Source: an uncultured Clostridia bacterium
GTDB lineage: Bacteria; Bacillota; Clostridia; Oscillospirales; CAG-272
NCBI GenBank assembly: GCA_947624945.1
Contig: CANQMJ010000008.1
Coordinates: forward strand, 1-30,327
DNA: 30,327 bases
Reading direction: 5' to 3'
Made by a program: the position numbers and the translations under genes
Part shown: one piece after another, positions 10,001 to 17,879 of the stretch
Position numbering within the stretch: position 1 is the stretch's first letter
Layout of the letters: every line of letters starts with the position of its first letter
Notes under the pieces: generated by a model
What the model saw: only the letters and a program-made list of their open reading frames with translations
Databases searched by the model: none
What the model was told of the DNA's origin: nothing

Positions 10001-10273
10001 CGCGGCTTTGTCGGCGAAACGGTAAAATACGCCGCCTTTTGCGCGGAATATGTAGTCGGCGAGGCGGCGGAAGCTGACGACGTCGTAGTCGAACTGCGCC
10101 GACGGCGGCGTCGCGCGCGAGAGCGCGTCCTCGACAGTGACCGCCATCTGATCGGGGATAACGACAAAAACGCGGCCGCCGCGCGCGCATTGCGCGACCG
10201 CGACCGCGTCTGCTACGGCGCGTGACAGATAGTCAAGACCCGCCGTCTGTCCGTTTGCGTAAACGAGCTTCAT
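7043..10273 (-). CDS. addB: ATP-dependent helicase/nuclease subunit B (AddB)
   Basis: Second subunit of the AddAB end-resection enzyme, 1076 residues. The N-terminus (MKLVYANGQTAGLDY, then VFVVIPDQM) matches the AddB/RexB layout, but the usual Walker A loop GxxGxGKT is not preserved, so ATP hydrolysis by this subunit is doubtful, as in RexB. The C-terminal RecB-type nuclease is recognisable from VVDYKTGQK. The four iron-sulfur cysteines of AddB are in place: C742 in FVTCRFGFYC, and C1064, C1067 and C1073 in CEYCRSKAVC, with the C-x2-C-x5-C spacing known from Bacillus AddB. The ATG overlaps the stop of the inositol monophosphatase gene (ATGA), indicating translational coupling. addA follows after 96 bases. 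Confidence 0.95.
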   Translation of the reverse strand: MKLVYANGQTAGLDYLSRAVADAVAVAQCARGGRVFVVIPDQMAVTVEDALSRATPPSAQFDYDVVSFRRLADYIFRAKGGVFYRFADKAAETVTMWRAFSSVSGHLLHYKNSVTPDTVPSLLSAVEELKSSMVTPEDMMRAAIKLSGEGAPESRVKKYVDIANIYEAYDELLHDTYDDRLEALTHAVERVRGTDFFEHSRVFVFAFSGFTAQQSAMIAEMTSAQSLTLIFPIPGDGRDVGERHDFDGIAETRSRLRALAARCRVPFEIEYTGERKDGCVSLLTDALWRGMTNLTYDVPDGVEIIEAVSRRGEAEAAAIKISAAVRAGLRFRDIAVCTGSVENYRGIIDGVFDAYSISYHMSYRAPVEKMQLASALLAALRTVIYGWRADDIVAYIKTGLTGLDPDDEDEIVLYMTTWNIGGRRFRDPDGGAWAMNPDGYTVDWTERGKQMLGRVNISRTAVAEPLEELADAFGDDTDAKVKTDAVRAFLERAASNAKDDTAERLPDIIADALDAVGNITGPIKAADYFTCLRLVLDTLSVGTIPSRTDEVQISDTIGMRGRGCRLVIILGCADGELPAFGAGGFFTESERMSLEGVGVTVGESAEYRSAMELYNLTRCVSFGENVVFTYRTQENGSLPTVIERVRAIFPNVEHVKFNGVTSADLIYSTSGAVSGFTRIKNGAERDAAVAELYGIPAARRVIDGMSTPISASYEAVSDETAKSIFGGSISFSQSRLESFVTCRFGFYCAYVLGLQKQARARIDYANIGTLIHAVLEKIFSSGMITREDVTDGELERSADGIIADYMTLLFPRGSQNARMRGLWRRLRRSVLVFLRTFRDEFAQSKFRPVLFEAPFGMGEGSMPPLKIGLDGGGYAYLRGVADRVDTYRDADGHLYIRVVDYKTGQKTFSPNDIKEGHNLQLPLYLYTICADGESRVESLGGKKGDILVPAGFLYVGVRPSDTDAGGGVGVGIDEDDAYERSRRLPRRGILLADEHVLRAMDSSLSGEYIPVRFKSDGTPYADSISSLADGDGFDAIYRDLEDTVRRICAEARSGDASAVPGDACEYCRSKAVCRRV

Positions 10274-11106
10274 ATCGGAGTCGAGAGTATCGCCGCTGCC
10301 TCTGACCGGCAGGCGATATTGGACGCGAACGCGGATGTGGGGCGTCTGTCGTCGACGGGGGAGCCGTCAAGCGCCGTCATCATGCCGCCCGCCTCGGTCA
10401 GTATGAGCAGCGCGGCGGCAAAATCCCACGGGCATATGTGCAGCTCAAAGTAGACGTCGTAGCGTCCTGCGGCGACATAGCATATATCGAGCGCCGCCGA
10501 CCCCTCGCGTCTCACCTCGCGGCACGAAAGAAACATCCGCTTCGCAAGCTCGAACGTGACGTCGGCGCGCGAGCGCTCGTAGGGAGACGTGCCGAACGCG
10601 CAGAGAGCGCGGTCGAGGGTGCGGTCGGAAACGTGTATAGGCGCGGTAACGCCGTTCTTGCAGAGATACGCGCCGCCGCCTTTTGACGCGTAAAACATCT
10701 CGTCGAGATAGGGGTTATAAACGCAGCCGAACACGGGCGAGCCGCACGCAGACACCGCGACCGAGACTGCGCTGTGAGACAGTCCGTGTATGAAATTCGT
10801 CGTGCCGTCGATGGGGTCGACGATGAATGTTATCGAGTCGTCATTTGCATTCGCGCGCTCCGCGTATGCGTCACCGTCGTTTTCGGCGTCCTCCTCGGCG
10901 AGAAATCCCGCCTCGGGCATTATCTCATGCAAACGCGAGCAGAGGACGCGCTGTGTCTCCACGTCCCAAACCGTCGCGAAATTCGCGTCGCCCGGCTTGA
11001 CCTTCATGTGCGATTCAATGTCGTGCGCGGTCAAAAGTCCGCGTCCGGCACGTCTCACAGCGTCAAGTATGTCGTTTTTCTGCTTTTCCGTTATTTTTTC
11101 CGTCAT
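10270..11106 (-). CDS. inositol monophosphatase family protein
   Basis: A 278-residue member of the Mg2+-dependent, Li+-sensitive phosphatase family (IMPase/SuhB/CysQ/FBPase-like). Metal-binding motifs are in the usual order: EEDAEN (first acidic pair), DPIDGTTNF (signature DPxDGT) and, near the C-terminus, PWDFAAA with its metal-binding aspartate. The substrate cannot be decided from sequence: inositol-1-phosphate, another sugar phosphate or a nucleotide bisphosphate are possible. The start chosen is ATG at 11106, inside TGATG where it overlaps the queG stop; the open frame extends about 86 codons further upstream, but that part is arginine-rich and lies over queG, so it is not coding. The gene overlaps addB by 4 bases at its 3' end. 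It sits in the five-gene minus-strand unit. Confidence 0.9.
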   Translation of the reverse strand: MTEKITEKQKNDILDAVRRAGRGLLTAHDIESHMKVKPGDANFATVWDVETQRVLCSRLHEIMPEAGFLAEEDAENDGDAYAERANANDDSITFIVDPIDGTTNFIHGLSHSAVSVAVSACGSPVFGCVYNPYLDEMFYASKGGGAYLCKNGVTAPIHVSDRTLDRALCAFGTSPYERSRADVTFELAKRMFLSCREVRREGSAALDICYVAAGRYDVYFELHICPWDFAAALLILTEAGGMMTALDGSPVDDRRPTSAFASNIACRSEAAAILSTPI

Positions 11107-11996
11107 CAGTCGTCCTCTTTTGCTTTTTCTTGCTCTTGTATGCCTTTTTCGCGCAGACGCAGATTGCGGCGAACGGTCGCCTCGCCTCTCCACGAAAACG
11201 CGCGTCGCTCGAACTCGCCGTCGCGGGAGAGCTCGTCGAGAGTGTGCATGTCGAGAGTTTTTATGAGTTTTTCCTTGAAGTATGAAAGCGGCGTTTCGAG
11301 CGTGCCCGCTGCCTTTGCCGCGACCGTATACGGGCACACGAGCTGGCATATGTCGCAGCCCCACACGTATTCGGCGTCCGCGACCGCTGACTCGTCAGCT
11401 TCCGTGAGCCGTTTTTTCTGCGTCACCGCAGACAAACATTTTTCGGTGTCGATGCGGCCTTTATCCATTATCGCGTGCGCGGGGCATGCGTCGCGGCACC
11501 GCCCGCAGTCGGGGCAGTATCGCGGCTCAAAGCTGTCGGGCAGCTTGACGCCGCATACGAGGTCTTCCCATTTTGCGGCGGGGATGCTCGAATATATCCC
11601 CGCGATGAACACGAACGATGAATACGCGCGCGAGAGCAAAAGTCCGTTTTTGCCGTATACGCCGAGCCCCGCCTTTGCGGCGGCGTCGACCTCGTATACG
11701 GGCGCGTGGTCTGCGTAGCCGCAGAATACGCCGCCCGGGCAAAGGAGCGAGAGGCGAGCGCACACGTCGGAGAACAGCTCGCGGCAGAACCCGTGGTAAT
11801 CCTCGGCGGCGGCGTACATGGAGACGTTGCCGCCCTCGCCGCCGCGTGTGTAGTACGGGAGCAGAAACAATAGAACGCTGCCGTCGGTCCCTATCCCCGC
11901 GCGATTGAGAAGATACGGCTTAGATATGATGCAGACGTCGAGCGGCAGCGCGCCGCAGACGTCGATGCCGTAGAGTTCGTGAAGGTCGAGCTTCAT
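11106..11996 (-). CDS. queG: epoxyqueuosine reductase-like iron-sulfur protein (QueG family)
   Basis: 296 residues. QueG uses cobalamin and two [4Fe-4S] clusters to reduce epoxyqueuosine to queuosine in the anticodon loop of tRNAs for Asp, Asn, His and Tyr. The DUF1730-type segment contains DHAPVYEVDAAAKAGLG followed by YGKNGLLL; the aspartate in DHAPV aligns with the catalytic aspartate of E. coli QueG. Both cluster motifs are present: CPDCGRCRDACPAHAI and CDICQLVCP, the second preceded by VWG as in the family. A short charged tail (KEKGIQEQEKAKEDD) ends the protein. ATG at 11996 directly follows the stop of the GH112 gene (TAAATG, zero gap) without a convincing separate ribosome site, so translation is probably coupled. 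The family is fairly sure; the exact substrate is inferred. Confidence 0.86.
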   Translation of the reverse strand: MKLDLHELYGIDVCGALPLDVCIISKPYLLNRAGIGTDGSVLLFLLPYYTRGGEGGNVSMYAAAEDYHGFCRELFSDVCARLSLLCPGGVFCGYADHAPVYEVDAAAKAGLGVYGKNGLLLSRAYSSFVFIAGIYSSIPAAKWEDLVCGVKLPDSFEPRYCPDCGRCRDACPAHAIMDKGRIDTEKCLSAVTQKKRLTEADESAVADAEYVWGCDICQLVCPYTVAAKAAGTLETPLSYFKEKLIKTLDMHTLDELSRDGEFERRAFSWRGEATVRRNLRLREKGIQEQEKAKEDD

Positions 11997-14153
11997 TTAC
12001 AGTATCGCGATGCCCTCGCCGGCGATGTCGGCGGTCACGTCTCCGTCGGGAGTTTTGACCGTGACCGTGCCGGACTTTGTCGAATTGTTGATGACGACGA
12101 GAGTTTTCGTGTTCGGATAGTATGCGCACTCGAAATTCTCGCCGCTCGTCATATACGCGTCCGCGAGCGATTCCTTGCATGCCGCCCACAGTATCGCGCG
12201 GTAGAGGACGCGCGCGTTGCGAGCGTTATATGTGAAGCCCGACATATATACGCCGCGTCCCGCGCCGAACTGCTTGCACGCGAGCGTCACGCCCGTATCG
12301 TCGTCGGCGAGCACGTCCGTTGCGGCGCCGAGCGAGTACGCGCCTGCGGCGTTGTTGTGGAAATGAGTAGGTGCACCGTCGGCGGTGATGAAGTGCGGCT
12401 TTTTCTCGTACTTGTACTTTTCAAAGCATATGGTCTCGCCGACCTCTCTGTCGACGCCGATTATATCCGCTATGCGGAAATGACGGTAGCCGCCGCGTCT
12501 CGCCGCAGGCTCGCCGACGCCGATGACGCCGCCGCCTCGTGCTGCGAACTCCGTTATCGCCGACAGCAGTCTCGGATCGTCCCATACCTCGCCGCCGGAC
12601 CACGCGTCGCCCTCGCGGCCCGCGTTGATGATTACATCTACGTCGGCGGGAACGCCGTGCTCGGCGACGTCGTGCGCCGATATCGCGCGCACCTCGAACG
12701 GCTGACCCGCCATAGCTTCATATATGTGATTGAGCGGCAGCTCGGGATGCTCGTGCATATGACCCGCGCAGTTCCACGTGCGCAGACTTCCCCACGATTG
12801 CAGCACAGCGACGCGAATCCCCGTGCTCCACGGTCCGCCCGCGTCATGCAGGTCGCGCAGCGTGCGGAATTCGTCCGCTATCTTGGCGATCTCGTCCCGG
12901 AACGCCGGGAAAGGCTCCGTCAACGACAGATACCCGCCGAGTCCGATGCGGTCTATCTTCACGCGCAACAGTGCGCGGCGCACGCACGCCCAGAAACGGC
13001 GCGCGTCCGCCTCGGGATGACCGCCCGGCGCGAACGTCGGCTCGCCGGACAGTCCCGTCGGGAACAGATACGGGTGCAGACGCAGCTCATGTGTTTTCAC
13101 GTCCGCGCCGGCGCAGAGACGCGCCTCGAATGCGTTGAACACGCATTTGATAAGTCCGTCGAAGCCGAACTCGCGGAAATGCTCGCCCCACGGCTCAACT
13201 CCTATCCACGTATCGTCGTAGAACACATACGCAAGCTTGCCGTAGCTGTGGACGAGATCGACGCATTTGCGTCCGAATTCGCGCACGAATTTTCCCGTGA
13301 ACTCCATCCAGTCGCGGTATTTTTCAGTCGGCGGATTGTGCGTCGCGTTGTGGCGGTTATTGTTGATGAAATCCTCCGCCGTCATGCGGTACCCGTACTC
13401 GCGCTCGAATTCGCACAGCGACACGGGGTTGACGCTGAAATCGTAGCTGCCCCAGTCGGTGTAGATGGAGCGTTCGCGCTCGTCGGCGCCCCATATCCAT
13501 GTGAAATTGTAAAACATCGACGTGAATCTCACGACCTTTGTCGCAGGGTGCGAACGGCACCACTCGTCAAGGTATGAGAGAAGCGCGTCCTGCACCTCGG
13601 GATAGCGCGGCTCGACTGCCATGAGATGCTCTCTTTCGCCCCAGTCATTGGTGATGTGGTTGTACATCGAGATCTCCTCCCATATGCGGCACGCGAGGAA
13701 GGAGACGGTGTAGAAGTGGTACGGTTTGCATCCCGTCACCGTGACAGTCTCGGACTCGGGATCGTACGACCAACAGTCGCTCGGCACGAGCGTGCCGTCG
13801 GTGCGGTCCCACACCTGCCAGAATTCGTTCACGTCGTCGTCGGGGCAAATAGTGAACTGCTCGCGGAAGTATTTCTCGAGCGGCTTTATCAAAAGCGTTT
13901 CGCCGTCCGCCATCTTCGGGTCGGTGGAGAGAAAGTTGCGCTGAAGCATGTTTTTATGCTCCTTCGCAAACGAATTTATCGAACGGACCATGCATATGGT
14001 CGAATATATCGGCACGCCGGAGGCGAGTATCTCGTCGGAGAGCGTTGTGCCGTCGCTGTCGCGGATGCAGTCCGCGCCCCATTTTTCGCACAGCTCGAGC
14101 GTGAGCTTTTCGTATCCGGCTTCGCCGGGAAGTGTGAATCCGCCTTTTGACAT
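11997..14153 (-). CDS. lnpA: GH112 beta-galactoside phosphorylase (galacto-N-biose/lacto-N-biose type)
   Basis: GH112 enzymes cleave beta-1,3-galactosyl-N-acetylhexosamine (or galactosyl-rhamnose) with phosphate to give galactose-1-phosphate, in the cytoplasm. The N-terminus GGFTLPGEAGYEKL, then WGADCIRDSDGT, closely resembles Bifidobacterium LnpA, as do YNHITNDWGEREH, VVRFTSMFYNFTWI, the DTWIGVEPW segment (general acid probably D314), RIGLGGYLSL, and a C-terminal Rossmann-like half with DVIINAGREGDAWSGG and GGGVIGVGEPAA. Length is 718 residues from ATG 14153. An upstream in-frame GTG at 14195 was rejected because AAGGA lies between it and the ATG, and because family proteins start near MSxxGxFTLP. 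A good promoter precedes it. No sugar transporter or kinase is adjacent; queG follows without a gap. Galacto-N-biose, lacto-N-biose and galactosyl-rhamnose specificities are not separated here. Confidence 0.92.
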   Translation of the reverse strand: MSKGGFTLPGEAGYEKLTLELCEKWGADCIRDSDGTTLSDEILASGVPIYSTICMVRSINSFAKEHKNMLQRNFLSTDPKMADGETLLIKPLEKYFREQFTICPDDDVNEFWQVWDRTDGTLVPSDCWSYDPESETVTVTGCKPYHFYTVSFLACRIWEEISMYNHITNDWGEREHLMAVEPRYPEVQDALLSYLDEWCRSHPATKVVRFTSMFYNFTWIWGADERERSIYTDWGSYDFSVNPVSLCEFEREYGYRMTAEDFINNNRHNATHNPPTEKYRDWMEFTGKFVREFGRKCVDLVHSYGKLAYVFYDDTWIGVEPWGEHFREFGFDGLIKCVFNAFEARLCAGADVKTHELRLHPYLFPTGLSGEPTFAPGGHPEADARRFWACVRRALLRVKIDRIGLGGYLSLTEPFPAFRDEIAKIADEFRTLRDLHDAGGPWSTGIRVAVLQSWGSLRTWNCAGHMHEHPELPLNHIYEAMAGQPFEVRAISAHDVAEHGVPADVDVIINAGREGDAWSGGEVWDDPRLLSAITEFAARGGGVIGVGEPAARRGGYRHFRIADIIGVDREVGETICFEKYKYEKKPHFITADGAPTHFHNNAAGAYSLGAATDVLADDDTGVTLACKQFGAGRGVYMSGFTYNARNARVLYRAILWAACKESLADAYMTSGENFECAYYPNTKTLVVINNSTKSGTVTVKTPDGDVTADIAGEGIAIL

Positions 14154-14185
14154 AACATTCACCGTTCCTTGTCGTTTTTTCTTTA

Positions 14186-14214
14186 ATTTTACCACGTATA
14201 CGCTCTGTTTTCAA
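14186..14214 (-). promoter_or_regulatory. promoter of the GH112-queG-IMPase-addBA unit
   Basis: On the minus strand: TTGAAA (14214-14209), a 17-base spacer ending in TGG (an extended -10 element), and TAAAAT (14191-14186). It is the only clear promoter seen for the whole five-gene unit, about 33 bases before the GH112 start codon. Confidence 0.7.
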
Positions 14215-14251
14215 GTGGAAAGAACGATTTTCGCGCGGCGCGGAAACGCGG

Positions 14252-14282
14252 CAAAACAAAATGAGCGGGTCGCCCCGCTCAT
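14252..14282 (-). terminator. intrinsic terminator of the DUF6514-like gene
   Basis: Nine-base-pair stem ATGAGCGGG/CCCGCTCAT with loop TCGC (+ strand, 14261-14282). On the minus strand it is followed by TTTGTTTT. The stop codon of the gene lies inside the stem. Confidence 0.8.
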
Positions 14283-14575
14283 CCTGCCGCGTCCGTTATA
14301 TCCGTTATGTTCTCGATGACATACGGCAGCGTCACCGGCGTGACGACGCCGCGAACCGCCATGTCGAATAACGCCGCCGCTTCTTTGTCGTCACGCGCCG
14401 CAAATGTAACGTCGCCCTCGTCGCGGACGCCGTCCGCGTCCTCGACGAAGGCGTAAACGGTATATGAGCATTTGCCGCGCCGCGTCAGCGCGTACAGGAC
14501 GCGCACGCCCTCATGCTCCGCATATGCGATACGTATCGTTTCGCCGTCTGAATGTGTTTCAAATATGAGCGCCAT
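14279..14575 (-). CDS. small conserved protein resembling DUF6514
   Basis: A 98-residue soluble protein with no signal peptide or membrane segment. Its C-terminal pattern, a run of acidic and alanine residues followed by VVTPVTLPYVIENI, resembles small Firmicutes proteins grouped as DUF6514 (consensus there like TPIxLxDVxED); this match is from memory and is tentative. The N-terminal half alternates hydrophobic and charged residues as expected for a beta sheet (IRIAYAEHEGVRVLYALT). Function is unknown. Start ATG at 14575 is preceded by AAGGGGGGGAT, a strong ribosome site. It stands alone with its own terminator and lies divergent from the small membrane protein gene. No convincing promoter could be fixed; a TATGAT lies about 45 bases upstream of the start without a matching -35 box. 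Confidence 0.7.
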   Translation of the reverse strand: MALIFETHSDGETIRIAYAEHEGVRVLYALTRRGKCSYTVYAFVEDADGVRDEGDVTFAARDDKEAAALFDMAVRGVVTPVTLPYVIENITDITDAAG

Positions 14576-14589
14576 TTTTTATCCCCCCC

Positions 14590-14868
14590 TTGCACGCTCT
14601 CGACGTTTATCATATCTGCATTTTACAACATTTTGCGCGGGGGTCAGGGATTAACGTTTTCGTTATAATGACGTAAAGTGCGCGCTTGATATGCATTTTT
14701 TAGAAAATTTTCAAATTTATATGCAGATTTGATTGACAAGAATTGAAAATTACCCTTATTTTTCAAGTAAATGCGGCATTTAATTGCTTGTTTGAGCTAA
14801 ATGTACACAAATTTCATTATATTCTAAATATTTTTTCACAAATATACTTTATGTTAAATTATTGGTCA
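14590..14868. other. AT-rich intergenic region
   Basis: About 280 bases between two divergent small genes, clearly AT-richer than the flanking coding DNA. It contains short A/T-rich palindromes such as GAAAATTTTC and a TTGACA with no convincing -10 partner. No open frame with host-like codon use, no clear DnaA boxes, no tRNA and no insertion-sequence ends were seen. Confidence 0.5.
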
Positions 14869-14897
14869 TTGAAAAAATCATTATTCCGTTATATAAT
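14869..14897 (+). promoter_or_regulatory. sigma-A promoter of the small membrane protein gene
   Basis: TTGAAA (14869-14874), 17-base spacer, TATAAT (14892-14897). It points into the open frame ending at 15179. Confidence 0.7.
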
Positions 14898-14939
14898 AAA
14901 TCATAAATGTTAATATTTAATAAAAACAGGTGCAGACAG

Positions 14940-15179
14940 TTGTTTTCCTTTATTTATCCGTATATACATAAAATTATGCATATAGGCGCACGCGCACGTA
15001 TATTTATTGTATTTTTTCTCACAGCGGCACTTTTGTGGCTCATACTCGCCGCCGTCGTCGCAAACGGACTATACGACTATCACCGTGCCGCCGCCCTCGT
15101 CCCCGAGATGATACGCTCCGCCGTTTTCTCGGTCCCGCTCTCGATCTCGGCGGGACTTATAATCGACGCGCTCGAATAA
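14940..15179 (+). CDS. small hydrophobic membrane protein, unknown function
   Basis: 79 residues if it starts at TTG 14940, which has AGGTG seven to eight bases upstream; ATG 14976 (67 residues) is the alternative, and ATG 14907 would leave almost no leader behind the predicted promoter. One strong membrane segment is visible (IFIVFFLTAALLWLILAAVV) and a second weaker one near the end (SAVFSVPLSISAGLIIDAL), with basic residues before the first, suggesting a two-helix inner-membrane protein with its N-terminus inside. Codon use in the second half matches the host (GCG, CGC, ATA, CTC). It has its own promoter and ends at a bidirectional terminator shared with valS. I do not recognise the family. 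Confidence 0.55.
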   Translation: MFSFIYPYIHKIMHIGARARIFIVFFLTAALLWLILAAVVANGLYDYHRAAALVPEMIRSAVFSVPLSISAGLIIDALE

Positions 15180-15200
15180 AGCCGATAAAAGGCGCAAAAA

Positions 15201-15225
15201 CAAAAAGGGCCGGAGGCCCTTTTTG
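15201..15225. terminator. bidirectional terminator (small membrane protein gene and valS)
   Basis: Perfect stem AAAAAGGGCC/GGCCCTTTTT around the loop GGA, with a C-G pair at the base. T tracts are present on both strands; it lies just past the stop codons of two convergent genes. Confidence 0.9.
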
Positions 15226-15236
15226 TGTGTATCCAG

Positions 15237-17858
15237 TCACAGCGCCGCTATCGCGGACTCGAGCTGCGCCTTTATTGCTTTTGCGCGTTCGAGCTTCGCT
15301 CGCTCGCCCTCGACGACTGCGGCAGGCGCTTTCGCGATGAAGCCCGCGTTCCCGAGCTTGCCCTCGAGGCGCTTTATCTCGCCCTCTGCTTTTTCAAGCT
15401 CTTTCCCGAGGCGTTTGCGTTCCGCCTCGATGTCGACGAGCTCGCCGAGCGGGATATAGACGGTGGCGGAGCCGGTGACGATGCGCACGGTGCCGTCCGG
15501 CGCGCCCGAAATCATCTCCACCTCAGATGCCGATGCGAGACGGCGGCAGAATGATTCCGTTCCCGTGAACGTCTCCGGTGCTTCCGTGTCGATCATGACG
15601 GTCGCCTTGCGCGACGGCGGCACGTTCATCTCGGCGCGGCGCGCGCGTATCGCGCGTATCGCCTCAATGACGGCGTCCATCTTCGCGGACTCTGCACCGA
15701 ACGTCAGATTTTCATCGTATTCGGGGTACGGGGACACCATTATGCTGTCCGCGTCCGCGTCCGTGTGCGGCAGCGCGGAGAATATCTCCTCGGTAACGAA
15801 CGGCAAAAACGGGTGCAGGAGCTTCAGCGTGCCGCCGAGCACATACGATATCGTGTTCTGCGTCACCTTGTGCGCCGCTGAGCCGCTGTCGGAGAGCGAC
15901 GGCTTCGAAAGCTCTATATACCAGTCGCAGAACACGTCCCAGACGAAGTCGTAGAGGCACGACAGCGCGATGCCGAGCTCGTATTTCTCGAGCGCCGCCG
16001 TCGTTTCGCGGATGCAGTTCTCGTACTGCGTCAGTATCCACTTGTCCTCGACGGCGAGCGTGTTCGGGTCGGGGACGTCGACCTTTTCGATGTCGACGTT
16101 CATGAGAACGAAGCGCGCCGCGTTCCACAGCTTGTTGACGAAGTTGCGCGCCGCCTCGATCCTCTCGTCGGAGAAGCGCATGTCGTTGCCGGGCGAGTTG
16201 CCCGTCGCGAGCGCGAACCTCAGCGCGTCCGCGCCGTATTTGTCGATTATTTCAAGCGGGTCGATGCCGTTGCCGAGTGACTTCGACATCTTGCGCCCCT
16301 GCGCGTCGCGCACAAGACCGTGTATCAAAACCGTATCGAAAGGCGCCTGTTTTGTGTATTCGAGCGCGGAGAATATCATTCTCGACACCCAGAACGTGAT
16401 TATATCGTAGCCGGTCACGAGCGTGTTCGTCGGATAGAAGCGCTTGTAATCGTCCGTTTCCTTCGGCCAGCCGAGCGTGGAGAACGGCCAGAGCGCCGAC
16501 GAGAACCATGTATCGAGCGTGTCGGGATCCTGACGCATCTCGCACCCGCACTTCGGGCACACGGCGTGCGATTCCTTCGTCACGACCGTCTCGCCGCACT
16601 TGTCGCAGTAGAACGCCGGTATGCGGTGCCCCCACCAAAGCTGACGCGATATGCACCAGTCCTGCGTGTTCTCCATCCAGTGCATGTAGTTTTTGTCAAA
16701 TCGTTCGGGCACGAATCTGACCTTCCCGTCCTTCACCGCATCGATCGCGGGACCCGCGAGCGGCTCCATCCTCACGAACCATTGCAGGCTCACCATAGGC
16801 TCGATGGTGGTGCCGCAGCGGTAGCAGGTGCCGACCTCGTGCGACAGGTCCTCGATGCCGCAGAGGTAGCCGCCCGCCTCAAGGTCGGCGACGATAGCTT
16901 TGCGCGCCTCGTAGCGGTCCATGCCGGCGTATTTCGGGTAATTGTCCGTAATCTTCGCGTCCTCGGTCAGGCAGACCTCCATCGGGAGATGCTGACGCTT
17001 GCCGACCTCGAAGTCGTTCGGGTCGTGCGCGGGCGTTATTTTGACGCAGCCCGTTCCCTTGTCGAGCTGGGCGTGCTCGTCGCCGACGATGGGTATGCGG
17101 CGTCCGACGAGAGGCAGCACGCAGTATTGACCGATCAGATGCTTGTAGCGCTCGTCCTCGGGATTGACCGCGACGGCAGTATCGCCGAGAAGCGTCTCGG
17201 GACGCGTCGTCGCGACTTCGACGTATCCGCCGCCTCCGACGAGCGGGTATTTGATGTGCCAGAAGTGGCTCGCCTGTTCTTCGTAGTTGACCTCGGCGTT
17301 CGATATCGACGTCTTGCAGTGCGGGCACCAGTTTATGATGCGCTCGCCGCGGTAGATGAGGCCCTTTTCATAAAGGCGCACGAACACCTCGCGCACAGCC
17401 TCGGAGCAACCCTCATCGAGAGTGAAGCGTTCGCGGCTCCAGTCGCAGGACGAGCCCATGCGCTTGAGCTGCGACACTATGCGATTGCCGTACTTTTCGC
17501 GCCAGTCCCACGCGCGGCGGAGAAATTCCTCGCGTCCGACGTCCTGTTTCGTCAGTCCCTCGGCGCGCATAGCCTCGACTATCTTCGCCTCGGTCGCGAT
17601 AGATGCGTGGTCGGTGCCCGGCACCCACAGCGTATCGAAGCCCTTCATGCGCTTATAGCGTATGAGGATATCCTGAAGCGTGTTGTCGAGCGCGTGTCCC
17701 ATGTGGAGCTGACCCGTGATGTTCGGGGGCGGTATGACGATGGTGAACGTCTCCGCTCCCGGGCGCGACGGCGCGAAATAGCCCGCGTCGCACCACTGCC
17801 TGTAGATACGGTCCTCGAAATCGGAGGGATCGTATGTCTTGGGAAGTTCTTTTCTCAT
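15237..17858 (-). CDS. valS: valyl-tRNA synthetase
   Basis: Class Ia synthetase of 873 residues, the usual ValRS size, charging tRNA-Val. The HIGH motif appears as PPPNITGQLHMGHALDNT (HMGH at about 52-55) and KMSKS as GRKMSKSLGNG (about residue 520). The inserted editing domain lies between them (GTGCVKITPAHDPNDF), with Zn-type cysteine pairs near YCDKCGE and CPKCGCE. The C-terminal 65 residues form the tRNA-binding coiled coil (ERKRLGKELEKAEGEIKRLE). The start chosen is ATG 17858, with AAAGGAAAG before it; an upstream in-frame start at 17879 would fall on the wrong side of that ribosome site. Expression is very probably controlled by the T-box leader directly upstream. The gene ends at a bidirectional terminator. 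Confidence 0.97.
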   Translation of the reverse strand: MRKELPKTYDPSDFEDRIYRQWCDAGYFAPSRPGAETFTIVIPPPNITGQLHMGHALDNTLQDILIRYKRMKGFDTLWVPGTDHASIATEAKIVEAMRAEGLTKQDVGREEFLRRAWDWREKYGNRIVSQLKRMGSSCDWSRERFTLDEGCSEAVREVFVRLYEKGLIYRGERIINWCPHCKTSISNAEVNYEEQASHFWHIKYPLVGGGGYVEVATTRPETLLGDTAVAVNPEDERYKHLIGQYCVLPLVGRRIPIVGDEHAQLDKGTGCVKITPAHDPNDFEVGKRQHLPMEVCLTEDAKITDNYPKYAGMDRYEARKAIVADLEAGGYLCGIEDLSHEVGTCYRCGTTIEPMVSLQWFVRMEPLAGPAIDAVKDGKVRFVPERFDKNYMHWMENTQDWCISRQLWWGHRIPAFYCDKCGETVVTKESHAVCPKCGCEMRQDPDTLDTWFSSALWPFSTLGWPKETDDYKRFYPTNTLVTGYDIITFWVSRMIFSALEYTKQAPFDTVLIHGLVRDAQGRKMSKSLGNGIDPLEIIDKYGADALRFALATGNSPGNDMRFSDERIEAARNFVNKLWNAARFVLMNVDIEKVDVPDPNTLAVEDKWILTQYENCIRETTAALEKYELGIALSCLYDFVWDVFCDWYIELSKPSLSDSGSAAHKVTQNTISYVLGGTLKLLHPFLPFVTEEIFSALPHTDADADSIMVSPYPEYDENLTFGAESAKMDAVIEAIRAIRARRAEMNVPPSRKATVMIDTEAPETFTGTESFCRRLASASEVEMISGAPDGTVRIVTGSATVYIPLGELVDIEAERKRLGKELEKAEGEIKRLEGKLGNAGFIAKAPAAVVEGERAKLERAKAIKAQLESAIAAL

Positions 17859-17879
17859 GATGTCTTTCCTTTCAAACAA

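Noticed and set aside
11107..11364. 86-codon N-terminal extension of the inositol monophosphatase
   Set aside because: Arginine-rich, overlaps queG in another frame, and family homology begins after the ATG at 11106.
11979..13577. 532-codon plus-strand open frame
   Set aside because: Antisense to the GH112 gene, which has strong family matches along its whole length.
14600..14900. Replication origin in the AT-rich spacer
   Set aside because: No clear DnaA-box cluster, and no dnaA, dnaN or partition genes nearby.
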